Assembly (NCBI GenBank): GCA_030726065.1 | Contig: JANREK010000025.1 | Location: 1-64,000 of the forward strand | Reading direction: 5' to 3' | DNA from: Sediminibacterium sp. | Lineage (GTDB): Bacteria; Bacteroidota; Bacteroidia; Chitinophagales; Chitinophagaceae | DNA length: 64,000 nt | Shown: piece by piece, positions 52,770 to 60,624 of the stretch | Position numbering within the stretch: the stretch's first letter is position 1 | How the letters are laid out: every line of letters starts with the position of its first letter | Program-made: the position numbers and the translations under genes | The notes under the pieces: model-generated | Seen by the model: the letters and a program-made list of their open reading frames with translations, nothing else | Databases searched by the model: none | What the model was told of the DNA's origin: nothing

Positions 52770-52777
52770 CAAATATA
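52770..52777 (-). promoter_or_regulatory. -7 promoter box (TATATTTG) for fbaA
   Basis: Exact TAnnTTTG match read on the minus strand (plus-strand caaatata), 18-25 nt before the fbaA ATG. Confidence 0.55.
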
Positions 52778-52821
52778 CAAATTCTTGTCCAAACAAGGGT
52801 TAGTCTAATAGGGGAAAGCAG

Positions 52822-53796
52822 TTATAAAAAGCCCTTGCTTTTCATCCATTCGTCATTATATACTTTGCCCACATATCTACTGCCATGATCATGAAAAATA
52901 CAAACAACAATATCGGTGGGTTTAAGCTTATCTTTTAATTGTAGTAAACCTTGTAAGCAACTTCCTGCACTATAGCCACAAAAAAGACCTTCTTCTTTGG
53001 CCAATCGTCGTGTCATCAAAGCACCGTCCTTATCCGTTACTTGTTCAAAATGATTAATGACGGACATGTCATAATTTTCAGGTATAAAATCTTCTCCAAA
53101 TCCTTCTGCAATATAAGGAGCTACTTTACTATGATCAATTTCGCCAGTATTAAAATAATGTGTTAGTAGTGATCCAACAGGATCAATCGCCCAAACTTGA
53201 ATGCTCGGATTTTTTTCTTTTAAAAATTTTGCAATACCTGTAATCGTTCCGCCTGTTCCAGCAGTACAAACTAAATGGGTGATTTTTCCTTCCGTTTGTT
53301 CCCAAATTTCCGGACCCGTACTTTCATAGTGTGCTAGGCGATTCGCTAAATTGTCATATTGATTTACAAAAAAGGAATTTGGTATTTCGTCAGCTAACTT
53401 TCGTGCCACTGAATAATAACTTTTGGGATCAGTAGGTTCCACATTGGTCGGGCATACAAATACTTCAGCGCCCATCGCTCTTAAAATATCTATTTTTTCT
53501 TTACTCTGCTTATCCGTAGTAGTGAATATGCATTTGTAACCTTTGACAATTGCTGCTAATGCTAATCCCATTCCGGTATTACCACTGGTACATTCGATAA
53601 TGGTACCCCCTGGCTTTAATCTACCATCGGCCTCTGCCACTTCAACCATCTTTAAAGCCATCCTATCTTTTATAGAGTTTCCTGGATTAAAATAATCCAC
53701 TTTGGCAAGTATGGTCGCGGGAATGGATTCGGTTATTTTATTTAAACGAATTAAAGGAGTGTTGCCAATGGTCTCTAATATATTATTTAACCACAT
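52822..53796 (-). CDS. Cystathionine beta-synthase-like PLP enzyme
   Basis: Fold-type II PLP enzyme of 324 aa. ATG 53796 (MWLNNILETIGNTPL) is preferred; a TTG at 53811 would add five residues. The PLP Lys lies in NPGNSIKDRMA (about 37-47), the phosphate loop is TAGTGGTITG, and SGNTGMGLALA (about 70-80) binds the substrate carboxylate. EGFGEDFIPENYD and GLFCGYSAGS match cystathionine beta-synthases more than O-acetylserine sulfhydrylases; no CBS regulatory domain is attached. It makes cystathionine, or possibly cysteine. metK in the same window belongs to the same methionine/SAM network. Confidence 0.87.
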   Translation of the reverse strand: MWLNNILETIGNTPLIRLNKITESIPATILAKVDYFNPGNSIKDRMALKMVEVAEADGRLKPGGTIIECTSGNTGMGLALAAIVKGYKCIFTTTDKQSKEKIDILRAMGAEVFVCPTNVEPTDPKSYYSVARKLADEIPNSFFVNQYDNLANRLAHYESTGPEIWEQTEGKITHLVCTAGTGGTITGIAKFLKEKNPSIQVWAIDPVGSLLTHYFNTGEIDHSKVAPYIAEGFGEDFIPENYDMSVINHFEQVTDKDGALMTRRLAKEEGLFCGYSAGSCLQGLLQLKDKLKPTDIVVCIFHDHGSRYVGKVYNDEWMKSKGFL

Positions 53797-53805
53797 AGGA
53801 TTTTT

Positions 53806-53819
53806 GATCAATGTTGATC
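53806..53819. promoter_or_regulatory. Dyad gatcaa-tg-ttgatc upstream of the CBS-like gene
   Basis: Perfect 6-nt arms with a 2-nt spacer, 10 nt upstream of the preferred ATG at 53796. It may be an operator or chance; the site also contains the alternative TTG start. Confidence 0.3.
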
Positions 53820-53868
53820 TTGTAAAATTAACGTAAAAATTAGAGAAATTAAGAGATGTTAGTAATTA

Positions 53869-54810
53869 CTAGAGATTCGCAAAATTCGATGTGATTATAT
53901 TACAGAATTTTGTAGTTACCAATTTTTCACCAAGTGCAATCATGTTGGAGAATGCTTTTGCATTACTAATTCCGTGTCCGATAATGACAGGCTTATTGAC
54001 ACCTAAAACAGGGGTGCCTCCGTAGTTTTCAAAATGGAAACGTCCAAAGAAAGAATCGTTTTCCAAATTTTGATGCTTTGCAGCATCATACATGGCTTCG
54101 GCTGTTTTAAGAATGACGTTACCCGTAAATCCATCACAAACAATTACATCTGCTTTGTCATTAAAAACATCTCTGCCTTCTACATTGCCAATAAATCGAA
54201 TGGCTGTATTATCTTTCAACAAAGGGTAGGTGGCTTGCGCTAATGCATTTCCTTTACCTTCCTCTTCGCCCATGTTTAATAATGCAACCGATGGATCGGG
54301 AATATTTAAAATATGCTTAGCATATAAATTGCCTAAAATACCAAATTGATTTAATTGTTCAGGTTTGCAATCTGCGTTCAAACCTACATCCACTAATATA
54401 CCTGTTTGTCCATTTAGTTTAGGAAGTAAGGTGGCAATGGTGGGCCTTAAGACACCACTAATTGGCTTGATACTAAACATAGCACCTACTAACATGGCGC
54501 CAGTGTTTCCCGCACTTAAGAATGCATCTATTTCACCGGTAGCCAATAGCTTAAATCCAATCGCAATGGAGGAGTTCGGTTTTTCTATTAAAACCTTTGT
54601 GGGATGTTCATGATACCCAATTACTTCTGGGGCATGTACTAAATGCAAAAATGGTGACGAAAAACCATGTTCCTGAAATAATTGTTTCAGTTGTGTTTCG
54701 TCACCAATGCAAAATATGTTGTTATCGGAATTGGTAAGATACTGTTTTACGCCTTTTACAGCTTCTAGTGGTGCAAAATCACCACCCATCATATCAATAC
54801 CGATATTCAT
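53869..54810 (-). CDS. plsX: Phosphate acyltransferase
   Basis: Makes acyl-phosphate from acyl-ACP for membrane phospholipid synthesis. It has 313 aa. Family blocks: GIDMMGGDFAPLEAVKG at the N terminus, SSIAIGFKLLATGEIDAFLSAGNTGAMLVGAMF (about 79-111), GILVDVGLNADCKPEQL (about 134-150) and CDGFTGNVILKTAEA (about 225-239). It is the third gene of the widely conserved DUF177-rpmF-plsX order (15 nt after rpmF); the fabH that often follows is absent here and the next gene on the strand is the CBS-like one. Confidence 0.95.
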   Translation of the reverse strand: MNIGIDMMGGDFAPLEAVKGVKQYLTNSDNNIFCIGDETQLKQLFQEHGFSSPFLHLVHAPEVIGYHEHPTKVLIEKPNSSIAIGFKLLATGEIDAFLSAGNTGAMLVGAMFSIKPISGVLRPTIATLLPKLNGQTGILVDVGLNADCKPEQLNQFGILGNLYAKHILNIPDPSVALLNMGEEEGKGNALAQATYPLLKDNTAIRFIGNVEGRDVFNDKADVIVCDGFTGNVILKTAEAMYDAAKHQNLENDSFFGRFHFENYGGTPVLGVNKPVIIGHGISNAKAFSNMIALGEKLVTTKFCNIITSNFANL

Positions 54811-54825
54811 TAAATTTTATTTGAA

Positions 54826-55020
54826 TTACGATTTAAGTGGCGCTTTTTCAGATACTAATTTACCCTTGTAGTATAATTTACCTTCTTGAACGTGCGCGCG
54901 ATGACGAACATGGATTTCACCAGTTGTGCCATCTTTGCTTAAGGTAACTTCTTGCGCTACGTAGTGAGTTCTTCTTTTAGCACTTCTTTGTTGTGAGTGT
55001 CTGCGTTTAGGATTAGGCAT
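54826..55020 (-). CDS. rpmF: 50S ribosomal protein L32
   Basis: Large-subunit ribosomal protein of 64 aa: MPNPKRRHSQQRSAKRRTHY at the N terminus is diagnostic, and the C-terminal half has TTGEIHVRHRAHVQEGKLYYKGK. It has no Cys, so it is the zinc-independent form. It lies between DUF177 (86-nt gap) and plsX (15-nt gap) on the minus strand. Confidence 0.96.
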   Translation of the reverse strand: MPNPKRRHSQQRSAKRRTHYVAQEVTLSKDGTTGEIHVRHRAHVQEGKLYYKGKLVSEKAPLKS

Positions 55021-55106
55021 CTCTTATGTTTTAATTAGTTTATATTTATTTTACTTTTCTACTTTCTTTGTTCCTTTTGGTTCTCTTTACTTTTTTGTTT
55101 TCTATT

Positions 55107-55655
55107 TTATTCCCCCAAGTCCTTGAACTTATCTAAATCTTTCCAAATTTTATTATTTGAAATTTCATTTGGGTTTGATCTAAACTTTTGCAACTGATCC
55201 AGTATTTCCTTGTTGCAAGTGGATTCTCCTTTCTCAGTTTCCTTGCAAATTTTTTGTAAGGGGATGCTCAAATTTATAAATTCAAATATCCAAGCAGCTA
55301 CTGAAAAATGACTTTCATGTCGATCAATATAAAAAATGTCCGGATCCTCTTCATTGCTGTTCATGGTGTCGGGGTCGTCTACTAATTTTACAATCAGATT
55401 AAACTCGTCCCATAATTGCACCGTTAGGGGATTACCACAACGATCGCATATGGTTTCCACCTTGCCATCCACATCAAAATGCAATTGCATGAAACCTTGG
55501 TTCTTCTCTAATTTGAGTTTCACCAATGTGTTACAATTTTCAAAATCCTGCGGTCCGAAACTAGTAAAGAACTTGTCCTCAATACGGTATTCTAACTCGT
55601 GTAAACCGGGAATTAAACCCACAAATGCTATTTCGTAAGCCCTGTTTTGGTTCAT
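55107..55655 (-). CDS. yceD: DUF177 / YceD family protein
   Basis: A 182-aa acidic protein of the YceD (DUF177) family, coupled to rpmF in most bacteria and linked in other organisms to 23S rRNA accumulation. ATG 55655 (MNQNRAYEIAFVGL) is chosen; the frame reaches 55694 but that lies on top of the -7 box. A CDRCGNPL pair (about 82-89) and two further Cys (in KICKETEKGESTC) resemble a metal or structural site. The C-terminal tail (SNNKIWKDLDKFKDL) is the usual family ending. First gene of the DUF177-rpmF-plsX unit. Confidence 0.87.
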   Translation of the reverse strand: MNQNRAYEIAFVGLIPGLHELEYRIEDKFFTSFGPQDFENCNTLVKLKLEKNQGFMQLHFDVDGKVETICDRCGNPLTVQLWDEFNLIVKLVDDPDTMNSNEEDPDIFYIDRHESHFSVAAWIFEFINLSIPLQKICKETEKGESTCNKEILDQLQKFRSNPNEISNNKIWKDLDKFKDLGE

Positions 55656-55675
55656 AACCGTACTTATAAGGGTGG

Positions 55676-55683
55676 CAAAGTTA
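55676..55683 (-). promoter_or_regulatory. -7 promoter box (TAACTTTG) for the DUF177-rpmF-plsX unit
   Basis: Exact TAnnTTTG match on the minus strand (plus-strand caaagtta), 20 nt upstream of the ATG at 55655, and thus supporting that start over the TTG at 55694. Confidence 0.55.
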
Positions 55684-55741
55684 GTAAAAACCAACCAAAA
55701 GACAAAGTTTATCCTAATTTTACCGCATAATAAGTTCCAAA

Positions 55742-56854
55742 TTGAAAAGGGGTAATAAAATAGTCAAATGGGGTGTAAAATGGATATGGCAAATATTAGC
55801 TATGGTGCTGGTGATTTGCACTCTTTTCCCAGATTTTGTACAATTGGCCTACACCAAGGTATTGTTTAAATGGGGAACCATGGGGTTACGGATAATCACT
55901 GGGGCTATTCCTTTTGCCATCGGAGAGTATTTATATTTAATTTTACTTATATTATTGATTTACAATATTATACAACATTTATATAAATTAAAAAATCAAT
56001 TTAAATCATCCATTTTCACTTCAAATACGGGGTACTTAATTAGTAAAAAAGTGAGTGTGCTATTTGTGATTTTTGAGCTTATCTGGGGTTTGAATTATCA
56101 ACAATCTAGCCCAGCAAGGGAATTTAATCTTCAAGTTCCCAAAAGCTATTCCGAAAAGCAAATGGATTCCATGAGCATGGAATTGATTCGCCAACTCAAT
56201 AAAACGAGGGCCATTCTTTCCGATTCCCAATTAATGGAAGTGAAAGTGGACAGTTTGATAACGCAGACAATTAAGCATTATGGGACCATCTCGCAACAAT
56301 ACCCTTTTCTAAGCTATGTACACCCCAATGTTAAATGGGCGCAATTGCCCAAATTAGGAGATTATGTTGGGTACCTTGCTTTTTATCATCCACTGACGGG
56401 TGAAGCAATAATGAGGAATGATTTGCCGATTTTAACGCTACCGTTTACAATTAGTCATGAAATAGCACATCAATTAGGATATGCCTCTGAAACGGAGGCC
56501 AACTTTATCGCTTTTGTATTGGCTTCGAATTCAAAGGATCCAATATTTGAATATGCCTTGCAGCTACAATTATTTACGTACAGTCAGGAGGCGCAATTAT
56601 TTATGATTGCTAAATCGGGTGACTTTAAGAAATGGGAAGCAGTCGTAAAAAGGAATAAAGCACTTTTATCACCGAAGGTATTGTCCGATCGTAAATCAAT
56701 AAGGGCTTTCTTTTTGTCTAGACAAAATCAACGTATACCAGGTTCTGAAAAATTGTACGATCAATTTTTAATTTGGAATAAGCAGGCGAGTGGCATCAAT
56801 AGTTATAATGATGTATTATTATGGGCGTTGGCCTATCAAAAAAAGCAACATTAA
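55742..56854 (+). CDS. DUF3810 family membrane protein, putative zinc peptidase
   Basis: A 370-aa protein with about three N-terminal hydrophobic segments (about 15-32, 45-75, 100-115), then a soluble domain. It contains the gluzincin-like motif HEIAHQLGYASETEAN (HExxH plus a downstream Glu; about 238-253), so it could be a membrane-bound zinc metallopeptidase. This matches the Bacteroidota DUF3810 family. No substrate is known. The start is TTG 55742; it is divergent from DUF177 and its end overlaps the 3' end of dcd by 4 nt. Confidence 0.82.
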   Translation: MKRGNKIVKWGVKWIWQILAMVLVICTLFPDFVQLAYTKVLFKWGTMGLRIITGAIPFAIGEYLYLILLILLIYNIIQHLYKLKNQFKSSIFTSNTGYLISKKVSVLFVIFELIWGLNYQQSSPAREFNLQVPKSYSEKQMDSMSMELIRQLNKTRAILSDSQLMEVKVDSLITQTIKHYGTISQQYPFLSYVHPNVKWAQLPKLGDYVGYLAFYHPLTGEAIMRNDLPILTLPFTISHEIAHQLGYASETEANFIAFVLASNSKDPIFEYALQLQLFTYSQEAQLFMIAKSGDFKKWEAVVKRNKALLSPKVLSDRKSIRAFFLSRQNQRIPGSEKLYDQFLIWNKQASGINSYNDVLLWALAYQKKQH

Positions 56855-57387
56855 AACTTATTCTTCCACATCATACTTTCAATAGGCTTGTCTGGTTGGC
56901 CGCTATATTTGGCATTTGCTTTTTGATTATAGCTCACTTCAATTTCACCATCCACTGGGAAATAAATAAGTTGTCCTATAGGCATGCTTTTATATATTTT
57001 CACAGGTTGCTTTACTGAAATTTCAAGTGTCCAATTGCCACAAAATCCTACATCACCTTTTCCTGCGGTGGCATGAATATCAATCCCTAAACGACCGGTG
57101 GATGATTTGCCTTCTAAGAATGGAACATGTGCATGGGTCTCGGTGTATTCTAAGGTCACCCCTAAATAAAATCCACTAGGTTCTAACACATAACCTTCTT
57201 CTGGAATTTCAAAATAGGTAATGGTATTGTGCGCTTTTGCATCCAAAACATTATTGTCATATGTAGCCAACCATTTTCCTAAATGCACGTCATAGCTGTT
57301 ACTACCTAAATCTTTTCTATCGTAAGGTGTTATTTTTATCGTTCCTTTTTCAATCTCTTCTAAAATGCGCTTATCAGATAAAATCAT
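56851..57387 (-). CDS. dcd: dCTP deaminase
   Basis: Deaminates dCTP to dUTP for thymidylate synthesis, 178 aa. Motifs: SNSYDVHLGKWLATY near residues 28-42, LEPSGFYLGVTLEYTETHAHVPFLEGKSSTGRLGIDIHATAGKGDVGFCGNWTLEI in the core (about 67-122; the EGKSSTGR and HATAG segments line the active site) and PIGQLIYF. Without a trailing dUTPase domain it should be the monofunctional type. It overlaps the DUF3810 3' end by 4 nt and is divergent from the phosphopantetheinyl transferase gene. Confidence 0.94.
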   Translation of the reverse strand: MILSDKRILEEIEKGTIKITPYDRKDLGSNSYDVHLGKWLATYDNNVLDAKAHNTITYFEIPEEGYVLEPSGFYLGVTLEYTETHAHVPFLEGKSSTGRLGIDIHATAGKGDVGFCGNWTLEISVKQPVKIYKSMPIGQLIYFPVDGEIEVSYNQKANAKYSGQPDKPIESMMWKNKF

Positions 57388-57453
57388 CTTTGTGTATTTA
57401 TGTTTAATTTAGCGGCAGGAACCGCGGTGCAATCTAACTCAAAGCTTTTTTTT

Positions 57454-58083
57454 ATGCCTTTCTTTTATCAACAAAATATCAACGACACTTCCCATTTGGC
57501 CATTTGGGCGATACTGGAGCCGCTTTCGTTTTTTGAGGAAGGCATGCAACTGCCCATTTCAATACAAAACGAGGAAAGACGCATCCAACATTTGGCGGTG
57601 CGATTGTTGTTCAAATTAATGATGCCCGAAATTGATTTGGCTGATTTGATACTAGCAGATAATGGGAAACCTTATTTAAAAGGCGTGCCGTTTCATTTTT
57701 CATTTTCACATTGTAAAGGATATGCTGCCTGTGCCGTTTGCGACCATAGTCCAATAGGCATTGATATTGAAATAATTCATCCAAGGATATTGAAGGTGGC
57801 GCACAAATTTTTGAATGACAAAGAAAAAGATTTATTGGCGGGGTTAACCGAAGAAGCAACCTTACAGCAGCTTGCATTTTTTTGGGCAGCCAAAGAAGCC
57901 ATGTACAAGCAAAATGAACAATTGGGTATTGATTTTAGCAGGGACTTTTATATTCCTATTTTAACCACAAATAAGCAGGGGAGTATGCCCGCTTTTGTAT
58001 TACACGAAGAAGCAAATAAAGAAGTAATCCTAGATTATCATTTTGGAGATGACTACGTTTCAGTTACTTGCTATGCAAAGTAA
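57454..58083 (+). CDS. 4'-phosphopantetheinyl transferase (Sfp type)
   Basis: Transfers the phosphopantetheine arm of CoA onto a carrier protein. It has 209 aa from ATG 57454 (the frame opens at 57400, but the extra 18 residues look non-conserved). Sfp-type motifs are all present: FSFSHCKGYAACAV (about 79-92), the Mg site GIDIE (about 99-103) and FFWAAKEAMYK (about 137-147). Sfp-type proteins can serve both fatty acid ACP and secondary-metabolite carriers; no such cluster is in the window, so primary metabolism is likely. Confidence 0.87.
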   Translation: MPFFYQQNINDTSHLAIWAILEPLSFFEEGMQLPISIQNEERRIQHLAVRLLFKLMMPEIDLADLILADNGKPYLKGVPFHFSFSHCKGYAACAVCDHSPIGIDIEIIHPRILKVAHKFLNDKEKDLLAGLTEEATLQQLAFFWAAKEAMYKQNEQLGIDFSRDFYIPILTTNKQGSMPAFVLHEEANKEVILDYHFGDDYVSVTCYAK

Positions 58084-58095
58084 TTAGTGTTGTAA

Positions 58096-59298
58096 TTATT
58101 CCTCTAATGAAACTTGTTCCTCGTCATCTAGTAAATTAAGATTAATTGCGTCTGCACCTGCAATGCCTTCGATAGATCCTTTGATATGCATCGCGTTTAA
58201 TAAAACTTTTTCTAATTGTTTTTCACGGGACTTCCAAAGCTTTTCCATTGCATCACGTTCTCTTTGTATGCTTTGTCTCATTTGTCTAAATCCTTCACCC
58301 ACCGCTTTCCATTGTTCGCCAAATTCATTGCCAGTGAGGTAGTCATATAATAAGCTCATTTTATCACCCTTGTTCACCTGATTCTTTTTGGTATCGTATA
58401 TTTTTAAAATAGCGTTTCTTAATAGGAGGGCAACACTTTTTACTTCCTGGAAGGAACAGATATATACGCCGTCTTTTTCACCGAAACGATCCATATCTTT
58501 TGGAAAGGTTTGCGTTACAATCACTGCAATGTCGGCGCCTTGGCTTCGCATATCCGCTTTTAGTTTTTCAATCCATTCTTGAGAGAAAGCTGTGGTGCAT
58601 TTACTTTCATAAATTATTTTTCCTGCTTCTTGTCCAAGATTATTTCTTACGGTTTGAATACAATCAGCGCCACGAACTCCTTTGCCTACTTCTGAAATCT
58701 GGTCAAAGGGGAAACATGATTTTAATAATTCTTCTAATAATAATTCTTGCACTTCACCTTGCATTTGCATACTACCTTGTTCTGCTTTGCGGCGCATTTC
58801 TTCTGCCAACTTTTGTTGGTCCTCTAATTTCTTTTCTAGTTCCTTTACTTTTAGGGTGTGTTCTTGTTCTTTTATTGATAAGCGTTCCGCTTCTTCTTTT
58901 TGAATTTGTACTTTTAAGCTTTCTCTTTCTGTATTTAATTTTCGTTGTAGTTCAATTTCAAGTTCTGCTTCCCTGGTTTGCATGGCTTGTTCTTGTTTTA
59001 AATAAGCCAATTCCTTTTCTTGGAATTCTTTTACTTGCTTTCCCATGTTATCCTGTCCTTCCTGTGCAAGTTTTAATTTGTGTTCGTATTGTTCTGCTAA
59101 GCTCTTTTTTAACTGTTCAGATAATTCGTTCTCTATTTTTAATTTTTGATCAGCCAATAGTTGATTGGTTTCTTCTTCTTTCTTTTTTTGCCAATCGGTC
59201 ATTTTACCCCTTAACTCTTTTTCCACCTCCTCACGGATAGCATCAGTAGGCTCAAAGCTATGGTAGCATTTGGGGCAGGAAACGGTGTAATTTGACAT
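58096..59298 (-). CDS. DUF2130 family protein
   Basis: A 400-aa soluble protein. An N-terminal zinc-ribbon-like start (SCPKCYHSFEP, one CxxC) leads into a long, highly charged coiled coil (about 20-190; Glu, Lys, Gln rich) and then the DUF2130 domain (about 200-360), with QISEVGKGVRGADCIQTV and GKIIYESKCTTAFSQEWIEKLKADM, which resembles a restriction-endonuclease-like fold (acidic and E-x-K residues in YESKCT). It may therefore bind or process DNA, but no role is proven. Ends 13 nt after the convergent phosphopantetheinyl transferase gene. Confidence 0.85.
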   Translation of the reverse strand: MSNYTVSCPKCYHSFEPTDAIREEVEKELRGKMTDWQKKKEEETNQLLADQKLKIENELSEQLKKSLAEQYEHKLKLAQEGQDNMGKQVKEFQEKELAYLKQEQAMQTREAELEIELQRKLNTERESLKVQIQKEEAERLSIKEQEHTLKVKELEKKLEDQQKLAEEMRRKAEQGSMQMQGEVQELLLEELLKSCFPFDQISEVGKGVRGADCIQTVRNNLGQEAGKIIYESKCTTAFSQEWIEKLKADMRSQGADIAVIVTQTFPKDMDRFGEKDGVYICSFQEVKSVALLLRNAILKIYDTKKNQVNKGDKMSLLYDYLTGNEFGEQWKAVGEGFRQMRQSIQRERDAMEKLWKSREKQLEKVLLNAMHIKGSIEGIAGADAINLNLLDDEEQVSLEE

Positions 59299-59360
59299 AA
59301 GTGATTTTTTACTGATTACAAAGATGCAAAAAAAGAGGGAAACAAATAAGGAAAACTCGT

Positions 59361-59545
59361 GGGGTACGCAAAGCCAAAAACCATTTGTCTTTGAGGTCCT
59401 CGGAGATTAGCTCACTTCGTTCGCTTGACTCCGAGTGGGTGCGTACTCAAAGCCTTTTAAAAAATAACGTTTCACGTGATTTTTTGCTTTTGTATGCCAT
59501 CGCAGTTACGCAAGCAAGCTTGCGACCTGCTCTCGCATACAAAAG
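59361..59545. repeat. Stacked inverted repeats downstream of tRNA-Leu (element B)
   Basis: A non-coding block with nested symmetry: gtacgc (59364-59369) pairs with gcgtac (59441-59446); ctcggag (59399-59405) pairs with ctccgag (59429-59435) around a loop that holds gctcacttcgttcgct; and gcttttgtatgc (59486-59497) pairs with gcatacaaaagc (59534-59545) around an inner cgcaag-caag-cttgcg hairpin. The 59399-59435 part shares its core with element A near 50000. It looks like dispersed repeat DNA. No ORF here is credible. Confidence 0.6.
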
Positions 59546-59572
59546 CCTATTCAACTTTGTTGAATAGGCTTT
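59542..59572 (-). terminator. Hairpin directly 3' of tRNA-Leu
   Basis: Perfect 14-bp stem (aaagcctattcaac / gttgaataggcttt) with a 3-nt loop, starting 2 nt after the tRNA 3' end on the minus strand and followed there by tttgtatg. Probable transcription terminator of the tRNA gene. Confidence 0.75.
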
Positions 59573-59573
59573 G

Positions 59574-59660
59574 TGCGGAAGAGGAGACTCGAACTCCCAC
59601 GCCCGGTTTATGAGCGCTACCACCTCAAGGTAGTGCGTCTACCAATTTCGCCACCTCCGC
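59574..59660 (-). tRNA. tRNA-Leu (GAG)
   Basis: An 87-nt class II tRNA. Acceptor arms gcggagg and cttccgc pair with one G-U; the discriminator is A and CCA is not encoded. The anticodon stem ctacc/ggtag encloses ttgaggt, giving anticodon GAG at 34-36. A long variable arm and the standard T-loop gttcgag are present. The hairpin immediately downstream ends the transcript; no integrase or att-like duplication is seen at the 3' end. Confidence 0.95.
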
Positions 59661-59686
59661 TTGTGTTTTACAAAAATAGTTAAAAA

Positions 59687-59718
59687 AAATGAGCCTCCGT
59701 TAGGTAGGAGGCTCATTT
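59687..59718 (-). terminator. Rho-independent terminator after the DUF2911 gene
   Basis: Perfect 12-bp stem (aaatgagcctcc / ggaggctcattt), 8-nt loop, and on the minus strand a run of T after it; 21 nt past the DUF2911 stop. Confidence 0.88.
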
Positions 59719-59739
59719 AATATAGTTCAAAATATTGGA

Positions 59740-60582
59740 TTATAAACCTACCAATACTTCATTCGCAGAACGGATATAGTCATCGTTTTTTGCATCAGTC
59801 GCTAATTTAATACAAGTAGTTGCACTTTCTTTAGCACCTGCCTTATCACCCAAAGCTTTTTGAGCTTTTCCTTTTAATAAAAACAACCAATATGCTTTTG
59901 CATTTGTTTCAATTGCTTTGTTCACGTTAGCTAAAGCTTTTGCATAATCTTTATCCATGTCGAAATAAAAATTAGCTGCAGCTGAATAAGCATTTGAATT
60001 TACAGTGGTAGCTGCAAGTGTAGTTTCTACTTGTTTGCGAATGGTTGATTTAATATCTGTAGATACAGGGATATTTACTAGGACTTTACCCCATTTCAAA
60101 CCAATCGTAGCCGTTTCAGGCGTGATGTTTCCAACACCAATTGAAAATGTTTCAGTGGTATTGCTTGTGATTTCAGGCTTAACTGTTAATCTTACCACAT
60201 CTTCTGCTTCTTTGTAATCAAAACTTCCCCAACCTTTTGAATTTGTATTAAAAATAATGGTCCACTCATTTTCACCTGGGATCGTAAATAAACCATAGGG
60301 GCCAGCTGGTAATACTTTACCGCCAATAGTTACTGCATCAGAAAAAGTTATTTTGGTGGCACCATTTGCACCCGTGCGCCAAACTTGTCCAAAAGGAGCA
60401 AGTAAAGTTCCTTTACCAAAAACTGCGCGTCCTTTTAAACTTGGTCTTGAATATACAATTTCAATTTTACCTAAGCCGAAATCCTGAATTAATGTTTGTG
60501 TTGGGCTAGCAGCGGGCATTTTAACTTGAGCACCTGCAACCAAACTCATAAAAGTCCCAATAATAAAAAGTATTTTTTTCAT
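59740..60582 (-). CDS. DUF2911 family secreted protein with TPR-like C terminus
   Basis: A 280-aa exported protein from ATG 60582 (the frame extends seven codons further). Signal peptide MKKILFIIGTFMSLVAGAQ. The N-terminal two thirds is the DUF2911 domain: ASPTQTLIQDFGLGKIEIVYSRPSLKGRAVFG, LAPFGQVWRTGANGATKI, GKVLPAGPYGLFTIPG. The C-terminal part (about 205-280) has a TPR-like pair of helices (YAKALANVNKAIETNAKAYWLFLLKGKAQKALGDKAGA). The role is unknown; proteins of this type are abundant in Bacteroidota and lie in the envelope. A hairpin terminator follows. Confidence 0.83.
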   Translation of the reverse strand: MKKILFIIGTFMSLVAGAQVKMPAASPTQTLIQDFGLGKIEIVYSRPSLKGRAVFGKGTLLAPFGQVWRTGANGATKITFSDAVTIGGKVLPAGPYGLFTIPGENEWTIIFNTNSKGWGSFDYKEAEDVVRLTVKPEITSNTTETFSIGVGNITPETATIGLKWGKVLVNIPVSTDIKSTIRKQVETTLAATTVNSNAYSAAANFYFDMDKDYAKALANVNKAIETNAKAYWLFLLKGKAQKALGDKAGAKESATTCIKLATDAKNDDYIRSANEVLVGL

Positions 60583-60624
60583 TGTTATAATTTTAGACAA
60601 CAAACCTAGATATTTTTTAGGAAA

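Noticed and set aside
58500..59240. Long plus-strand frame (246 codons) opposite the DUF2130 gene
   Set aside because: Its translation is a run of Leu, Ile and Phe generated by the Lys/Glu-rich coiled coil on the other strand; there is no start context or family motif.
59574..59660. tRNA-Leu as an integration site for a mobile element
   Set aside because: No integrase, att duplication or foreign cargo lies on either side; xerD at 60625 is a housekeeping type.
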